Shown: positions 57,865-64,000 of the stretch, in pieces
How positions within the stretch are numbered: position 1 is the first letter of the stretch
Layout of the letters: every line of letters starts with the position of its first letter
From: Acanthamoeba castellanii str. Neff
Taxonomy: Eukaryota > Discosea > Longamoebia > Acanthamoebidae
NCBI RefSeq assembly: GCF_000313135.1
Contig: NW_004457372.1
Location: 183,391-247,390, forward strand
DNA length: 64,000 nt
Direction of reading: 5' to 3'
Notes under the pieces: generated by a model
What the model was told of the DNA's origin: nothing
Databases searched by the model: none
Seen by the model: only the letters and a program-made list of their open reading frames with translations
Program-made: the position numbers and the translations under genes

Positions 57865-60611
57865 TCACAAGAAGAGGCAGGCAAGGAAGAGAGAGTAGCC
57901 GAGGGCCACGCCGATGTCTCGGTAGGTCGGGGGGAAGTAGACCCGGAGTGCGATGGCGAGCTTGTCCATCAGGGGCGCGTGGGCGCGTTCCGGGTAGGAC
58001 GGGTTCTTGAGGATGATGTGCCCGATCTCCTTGTAGAACCGCAGCCCCAGCATCACCGGCTTCTGTGCCTGTGTGCACCCACGTGAGCACGCACACGCAC
58101 ACGCACACGCACACACACACAATGACACAATGACACACACGGTGCGTACCTCGTGGGGCAGCATGGCGACGCCCTCCTCGGCGCGGCGGTAGTAGGGCTC
58201 GGAGAGGCTGATGAGTGACTCGGCGAACTGGCGGAGGCGGCCGGGGTTCTTCCACGGGTGGTCCAGCAGCTCCTGCCGTTCCTGCTCGCTCTCGAACCAC
58301 TGCAGCGGCACGTAGACCCGCCCGATCTTCGCGTCCGTCACAATGTCCCTGTGTTGCAACGCAACCGCACGCAGTCAGCATGCCATGCCATGTCGTGCTT
58401 CATACGTGTCGTCGTGTGTCGTGTGTCGTGCGTCGTGCGTCGTTTACCGGGCAATGTTGGTGAGCTGGAGGGCGATGCCCATGTCGCGGGCGCGCTCGTA
58501 GACGTCGGTGCGATGGCTCGGAATGTTGAAAATGCGGCAGCACATGACGCCCACCGAGGCGGCCACGCAGCACGAGTAGTGGATGAGGTCGTCCGTGGTG
58601 CCGATCTTGACCTCGCGACGGTCCATGTCCATGTCGAGCTTGAACCCGTCGATCAGCTCCGCCAGCTCCTCGCGCTTCATGTGGTACTTGTCGACGAGGC
58701 GCTTGATGCAGCGGAACGACGAGATCTTCTCGAACGGCAGCAGCTTGTCGAGCACGCTCTCGCTCGGCGTGGCGCTGACGACGACCACCTCGCGCAGTTC
58801 GTTAAGGTGGTCGCCGTCTTGGTTTTTAAGGTGGCGCTCGCCGGCCGGGCGGATGACGATGGACGAGGCCGGGTCGCTGGTGCGGATGGAGCCCGACGGG
58901 GCCAGCGCGTCGTCGGCGTAGACCGAGTCGAGGAAGTTGTCGAAGAACTGGCGCACGAAGGCGTGGTTCTTCTGCGCGAGCTTGTCGTCCACCAGGTCGT
59001 CGCACACGCGGCACCACGAGTACAGCTGCATGATATCCTGTTCTCGCACACACGCAACACGACACGACACGACACGCGACATGAGTGATGTTGAGTGGTT
59101 GCCCATTCGGCCTAGATGGGTCTGTTGGTACGTACCTGGCGCACGCCGGGCGGGAAGAAGGTGGAGGCCAGGTGGAACGACTTGGAGCCCTTCGTGATCA
59201 GCCGCAGCGACAGGCTCACATCCTCCACCGCTTTCTCTGCACCACCGCACCCATCACACGTCAGGGCCAACCTTCTTCTTTCTTTTTCTTCTTTCTTCTT
59301 CTTCTTGTGGCTGTCGTTAAAGAAGATGATGGTGGTAATGATGATGGAACCTGAGATCTCGTCGTCGGACTTGAAGACGGCGGCGATGTATCGCTTGACG
59401 AGCTGCGCGGTGTCGACGTGGACGTCGCTGCCCACCAGGCGGCCGCCCTCGGCGCAGTTCTCGGCCATGCACACGGTGCGGTCCCACGTGAGGAATCCGA
59501 ACACGATCATGACGTTGGTCACCAGGAAGAAGGTGGCCTCCTCGATCGGCAGCGCCATCGGGAGCTCGAGCTCGTCCAGCTTCGTGCCGCGGGCGATGAA
59601 CCAGGCCCCGTTGTTGAGCGCCACCACGTCGACGAACCACAGATAGAACGTCGGGGCCAGGATGGCGGTCAGCACCGGCCCGGCGCCCATTCGCATGATG
59701 TAGCGCCCGGCCAGGCCCCACTGCAGCATCAACACCGGCGACACCCACCACATGATCGATCCTGCTCAACATTACAACACCACCAACATATATCACCAGC
59801 AACAGCATCAACATGTTGTTTGTTATATCAGTATGTTGGTGATATATATAGGGGAGCATACTATCCAAGAATGCATGTGTCGACAAGAAGAATGTGGCGA
59901 TATGGTACCGAGGTAGAAGCTGGGGGTGTTGGGGGTGGCGATGTGCCAGCCGAGGAGGCCGAGGGCGCCGAAGAGGAGCACGGGGAAGAGGGTGGCCAGG
60001 CGCGAGGAGGAGAGGGCGCCGGGCCGGGCGGCGAGGAAGCGGAGGAGCGGGAGCTGCGGGTAGAAGACGAGCGTGCTCCACAGGGTGGTGATCACGGTCT
60101 GCAGGATGAAGAAGCAGTACTCCTCGAACGGTATCAGCCACACCGTGAACAGCACGCAGCCCTCGCAGTAGCCCCACACCCCGTGAGCCAGCTTGAAGTA
60201 GTCCCTGGGGTTCAAGTGGTGGGCACGCACGACACACACGGCACACACCACGGTGTCAGGCGTGGACAAACTGAGCTCCGGAATGAAGTAGTTATTATTA
60301 TTTATTTTAAAAATCGATTAAATTGAAATAAAAGATAAATAGATGATAAAAAGTACTTGTAAAGGACTGCAGCAACGAGAGGTGCGAACGGGGTGAGAAT
60401 CGCCATTTGTTTCAAAATCGTGTAAACTCGCTACGCGGAAGATGGAGATGAAGAGATGGAGGTACCATGGCGTGGAGTAGACGAAGGCGATGACGACGAG
60501 GGCCAGCAGCTTGTAGACTTCCATCTTGCCCACGATCGGCCGCGTCAGGAAGGCCAGCACCAGCGCGGGCGGCACCACCAGCAGGAACAGCACCTGCGTG
60601 TAGGTCAACAT
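57865..60611 (-). CDS. crtYB: Bifunctional lycopene cyclase / phytoene synthase (crtYB type)
   Basis: Condenses two GGPP to phytoene and later cyclises lycopene ends to beta-rings. Seven exons (60611-60466, 60204-59909, 59761-59351, 59236-59136, 59037-58448, 58348-58150, 58068-57865) join in phase to 648 aa. Residues 1-280 are a polytopic cyclase with two similar halves: PIVGKMEVYKLLALVVIAFV and WLIPFEEYCFFILQTVIT; then NNGAWFIARGTKLDELELPM, LPIEEATFFLVTNVMIVFG and TWDRTV. From about 285 it is a trans-isoprenyl synthase: KGSKSFHLASTFFPPGVRQ, CRVCDDLVDDKLA (first Asp cluster, about 331-336), GIALQLTNIARDIVTDAKIG (second cluster, about 516) and RVYVPLQWF. This cyclase-synthase fusion is known from fungi and some other eukaryotes. 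It is divergent from phytoene desaturase. Confidence 0.95.
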
Positions 60612-61169
60612 GTTGTGGCCGTGCTCGTAGAGGCTCGTTCAACCTCCTGTCTCTTCTTATGCTAGAGCTCTTCTTGTTTTGTGTAGGAGAATGCAAGATC
60701 CAAGCCCTAGACCTCCACCAAGATGGGGCAGTGAGTTGTAAACGCCACCAGGTACCACAGCGCGGTAACGGAAATTTCGGAGCGAGGTCCCCGCAATAGA
60801 ATTAGGCCATTGGTGCACGGCCTATTTCCATAATTGCGATCATTCCGCGACCAATCGACGGATTGGAACACGTTTTGTTCACACGTGATTTCCGCGCACA
60901 CCTACGCATTATCAGCCACTGGGCGAGCGAGTGATCAGCTCCACGAGAATGGCACGAAACCAGAGTACAAAAGGCGTAAGATGAGAGTAACTGTTCCCTC
61001 TTCTTTACGCCATCTTTCCCTCCTTTTACACGTGTAAAAGCCAACAACACAGGTACATTTCCATTCAATATTGTGGCGTTGTCTGCCGCTCGCCTCGCCT
61101 GCAAAAAATCAGCGTCGATTTCGAATTCGTGTAGCTTCACAAATCTCCAACACACAAGATCAGATCGCG
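60612..61169. promoter_or_regulatory. Bidirectional promoter region of the carotenoid gene pair
   Basis: 558 bp separate the divergent start codons of crtYB and the phytoene desaturase gene. The middle is less GC-rich and holds CAATAG, CCAATCGACGG and repeated CACGTG-like and ACACGTGT-like words (near 60880 and 61020-61040). A shared regulator is likely by analogy with the fungal carRA/carB arrangement, but no site is demonstrated. Confidence 0.5.
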
Positions 61170-62105
61170 ATGTTGAAGCGGGAAGAATGGGATGCTAGGG
61201 ACGTGGGCGACGACGTAGAGGCCGGACTGCTCCCGCCATCTTCAGCCTCTGCAGCCGGTGGTGTGGAAGATGGCCGCAGGCACGTGGTGATCATCGGCGC
61301 TGGCGTGGGCGGCGTGGCCACGGCAGCTCGTCTGGCCAAGAAGCACGGCTACCGCGTGACCGTGCTCGAGAAGAACGCATTCAGCGGTGGCCGATGCTCG
61401 CTCATCCACACGCCCGAGGGATTTCGATTCGACCAGGGCCCGAGTCTCTACTTGATGCCGCAATCCTACAAGCAGACCTTCGACGATTTGGGCGTCGACA
61501 TCGAGGACCATCTCAAGCTGGTCAAGTGCGATCCCAACTACAGGATGTTCTTCGACGACGGCTCCCACATCACCCTCACCTCCGACATGGCCCAGATGCA
61601 GCGCGAGCTGGAGAAGGTAGAGGAGGGCGCCTTCCTGGGCTTCCTCGCCTACATGAAAGAGGCCGGCGTGCACTACAACGACTCGGTCACCAAGATGCTC
61701 AGCAAGAACTTCAACGCCTGGTACGCGCCCAACTGTGTGTGTCGTGTGTGGTCGTGTGTGTGTCGTGTGTGTCGCGTGTGTCGCGTAGTATTGTGTTCGT
61801 CGTGTAGAGCACTCACATGTGGCGCTTGGCAGGTGGGAGTTCTTCCACCCGAAGCACCTCTCGATGGTGTGGCGATTGCACGTCTTCAACAAGCTCTACC
61901 AGCGGACCGCCAACTTCTTCTCCTCGAGCAAGCTGCGACAGGCCTTCAGCTTCCAGACCATGGTACGCACAGCCTGCTGAGATCTGTCCCCGATGATCTA
62001 TCGATCATATCACCGCCCAACTTCTCCCTCTCCAGTACATGGGCATCTCGCCCTACGACTCGCCCGCCACCTTCAGTCTGCTGTCCTACACCGAGTGTAC
62101 CGGTA

Positions 62106-62144
<39 letters not shown>

Positions 62145-63378
62145 GCGACCGCACACGCACACGTGTGTGAGTGCTGACGGCACGCTTCACTTTTATGGGT
62201 GCAGAGGGCGTGTGGTACCCGATGGGCGGCATGCACTCGGTGGTGTCGGCGCTCGAGTCCATCGCCACCCAGCACGGCGCGCAGTTCCACTTTGGCGAGA
62301 GGGGCAACGTCAAGGTACACGCCACCAGCCGTAGAGACATGTCATCTACACGCCCTTCGCACGTTCTTTTGTTGTGTGCCGTGTGCTGATCTTTTTGTTC
62401 GTGGCACGCGCGTGTGTGTCATGTGTGTTTCGTGTGGTGCGGGCAGGAGATCGTGCTGGACAGCAAGACGAACAAGGTGTGGGGCGTGCTCCTGCAGGAC
62501 GGGTCGTACGTCAAGGCCGACGCGGTGGTCTGCAATGCGGACGCGCCGTGGGCCTACAACAACCTCCTCCCCGCCACCCCCTACGCCAAGAAGGTCGACC
62601 AGCTGGAGTACACCGCCTCCACCATCTCTTTCTACTGGTACCAGCCCCTCATCATCATCACCGTCACCGTCACCATCATCACCCACATCATCTTCTGCTT
62701 TTCTCACATTCCTCATGTTGTTACGAACAAAGGGGTCTGGATTGTGAGGTGCCTCAGCTGTCGGCGCACAACATCTTCCTGAACGGCGACTACAAGAAGT
62801 CGTTCGACGACATCTTCCAGAACTCGGGGCTGCCGCAGCACCCGTCGTTCTACATCCACGTCCCGTCGCGCATCGATCCGTCGGCGTCGCCCGACCGGGG
62901 CAAGGACGCGGTGACGGTGCTGGTGCCCATCAGCTGCATCAAGGCCGACCGCCTCCAGGACTGGGACAAGCTGACCGACTACGCGCGCAAGTACGTCTTC
63001 AACGTGTTCCACACCAAGTTCGGCTTCGACATCGGCCAACACATCATCTCCGAGCGCATCAACACGCCGCTCACCTGGCGAGACAAGTTCAACCTCCAGC
63101 ACGGCGCCGCGCTGGGCCTGAGCCACAACGTCACCCAGATCGGGTGGATGCGGCCCAGCATCTGCCACGCCACCTACGACAACATGTTCTTCGTCGGCGC
63201 CTCGGTCCACCCCGGCACCGGCGTGCCCATCGTGCTCCACGGCGCCGCCCTGGTCGAGGACGAGGTGCAGCACTACCTCGCCACCGGCAAGAAGCGAAAG
63301 CCCTCCCTCTTCTCCTCCTGGGTCGTCCTCCTCTACCTCCTCGCCATCCTCCTCTTCCTCTTCTACTTTGTTCTGTAA
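61170..63378 (+). CDS. crtI: Phytoene desaturase (CrtI/AL-1/CarB type)
   Basis: FAD-dependent enzyme converting phytoene to lycopene or neurosporene. Six exons (61170-61720, 61833-61962, 62036-62102, 62205-62314, 62447-62637, 62733-63378) join in phase to 564 aa. The FAD Rossmann motif is VVIIGAGVGGVATAARLAKK (about 39-58), followed by VLEKNAFSGGRCSLI. Middle motifs: FRFDQGPSLYLMPQSYKQTF, and EGVWYPMGGMHSVVSALESI. The CrtI C-terminal signature is NMFFVGASVHPGTGVPIVLH. A hydrophobic C-terminal helix (WVVLLYLLAILLFLFYFVL) should anchor it to a membrane. An upstream in-frame Met exists at 61071, but the sequence from there is unlike the family, so 61170 is preferred. The bacterial/fungal CrtI class differs from plant PDS/ZDS. 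Confidence 0.95.
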
Positions 63379-63499
63379 ATTACTGCCTTTCTTCTTCTTC
63401 TTCCAACACAGCAACATGAGAGTCGTCACACACTTTTTTTACAACACGTTGCTCGTTTATTCCTTCTTACGACGAAGACGACGGAACAGAAGAGAAGCT

Positions 63500-64000
63500 T
63501 TAGTGGCCGCCGCCTCGGGTGGTGCGGCGGGCGAGCTTCCGTCGCACCACCTTCTTGGTGGGAGTGCTGGGGGCGCTGCTCTCCTCCTCGTCTCCACCGT
63601 CGGCCTCCTTGGTCTGGCTGCCTCCCTGGCTGCCGCCGCCGCCGCTCTTCTTGTTCGTCATGAGGGGGTCCTCGTCGGCTTCTTCGCCGTTGGCCGCCGT
63701 CTCTTCCTCTTCGCGCGCCGGCTGCTTCTTGGCGCGTCGCGGACGCTTGGCCCTGGCGCTCTTCTGCGACCCCTGGCCCTCCTCCTCTTGGTCGGCTTCG
63801 CCCTTCTCGGCTTCGCTCTCCTTCGGCTGCTGCTGCACCTCTTCGTCCTGCGCAGGCGGCGGCTGCTGCTTCACGGCTCGCTTGCGCTTGGCGCCCTTGG
63901 CGGCGGGCGCGGCGCCGCGCTGTTTCTTGGGTGACAAGGGCATCACCGAGGAGTTGATGGTGGCGTCCATGGCCTGGCCGTCCTCCTTGGCGCCGGGGAT
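63500..64000 (-). CDS. Charged Lys/Arg/Glu-rich nuclear-type protein (partial, 5' end outside window)
   Basis: The frame is open from the window edge to a stop at 63500-63502. Visible residues begin IPGAKEDGQAMDATINSSVM, so the start is upstream or at one of these Mets. The rest is Pro/Gln/Glu/Lys-rich with basic clusters (AKRKRAVKQQ, ARAKRPRRAKKQ, KKVVRRKLARR) that look like nuclear localisation or DNA-contact stretches. A glycine/serine loop (KKSGGGGSQGGSQ) and TPTKK phospho-site-like motifs lie near the end. It has no recognisable domain. A chromatin-associated role is possible from composition only. The gene converges on the desaturase gene. Confidence 0.6.
   Translation of the reverse strand: MPGAKEDGQAMDATINSSVMPLSPKKQRGAAPAAKGAKRKRAVKQQPPPAQDEEVQQQPKESEAEKGEADQEEEGQGSQKSARAKRPRRAKKQPAREEEETAANGEEADEDPLMTNKKSGGGGSQGGSQTKEADGGDEEESSAPSTPTKKVVRRKLARRTTRGGGH

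Noticed and set aside
61071..61169. Upstream in-frame start of the phytoene desaturase
   Set aside because: The added 33 residues are not like the family, and the Met at 61170 places the FAD motif at a reasonable distance from the N-terminus.

Overview
The window is nuclear DNA from an intron-dense, GC-rich unicellular eukaryote, most like Acanthamoeba (this is inference). Coding exons are strongly GC-rich. Nearly every gene is split by short introns of roughly 60-150 nt, many of whose donors read GTAC. The introns are full of CGTGT/ACACG simple repeats, and the protein set fits an amoeba: F-box/kelch, RasGEF, ArfGAP, V-1/myotrophin-like and long ankyrin proteins beside ordinary housekeeping genes. 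I saw no bacterial operons, tRNA or rRNA genes, CRISPR arrays or intact transposons.

Layout. 2-619 (+) is the 3' end of an acidic tandem-repeat protein. 1027-4463 (+) is an F-box/kelch protein, converging on adenylate kinase (4786-5740, -). ELP6 (6226-7327, -) and a PPR protein (7380-10092, -) follow. CHMP7/ESCRT-III (10250-12064, +) converges on a charged coiled-coil protein (12208-14095, -). PIG-A (14567-17237, -) is head-to-head with TFIIH p44 (17343-19551, +). A long gene (19644-27885, -) splices in frame from a CobW/COG0523 GTPase domain to a C-terminal RasGEF. It is divergent from a small cysteine-rich secreted protein (28521-29030, +). NUP160 (29441-36845, -) is head-to-head with HEATR3/SYO1 (37042-40133, +). 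An ankyrin-SPRY protein (40280-45674, +) and a secreted protein (45784 onward, +) follow, then a mitochondrial carrier (47659-49676, -), a small basic ORF (49966-50130, +), TXNL4B (50266-50951, -) head-to-head with TSEN34 (51014-52449, +), a PH/ArfGAP protein (53068-56860, +) and a V-1/myotrophin-like protein (57174-57655, -).

The right end holds a two-gene carotenoid cluster. A bifunctional lycopene cyclase/phytoene synthase (57865-60611, -) is divergent from a phytoene desaturase (61170-63378, +). Together they cover phytoene synthesis, desaturation and beta-cyclisation. A partial charged nuclear-type protein (63500 to the edge, -) closes the window.

Most promising for a second look: the CobW-RasGEF fusion, the divergent carotenoid pair, three head-to-head pairs with matched functions (NUP160/HEATR3, TXNL4B/TSEN34, crtYB/crtI), and islands with very few CpG dinucleotides, the strongest at about 46996-47575. 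Exon boundaries were read by eye from splice signals and reading phase; where given they should be good to within a base or two.
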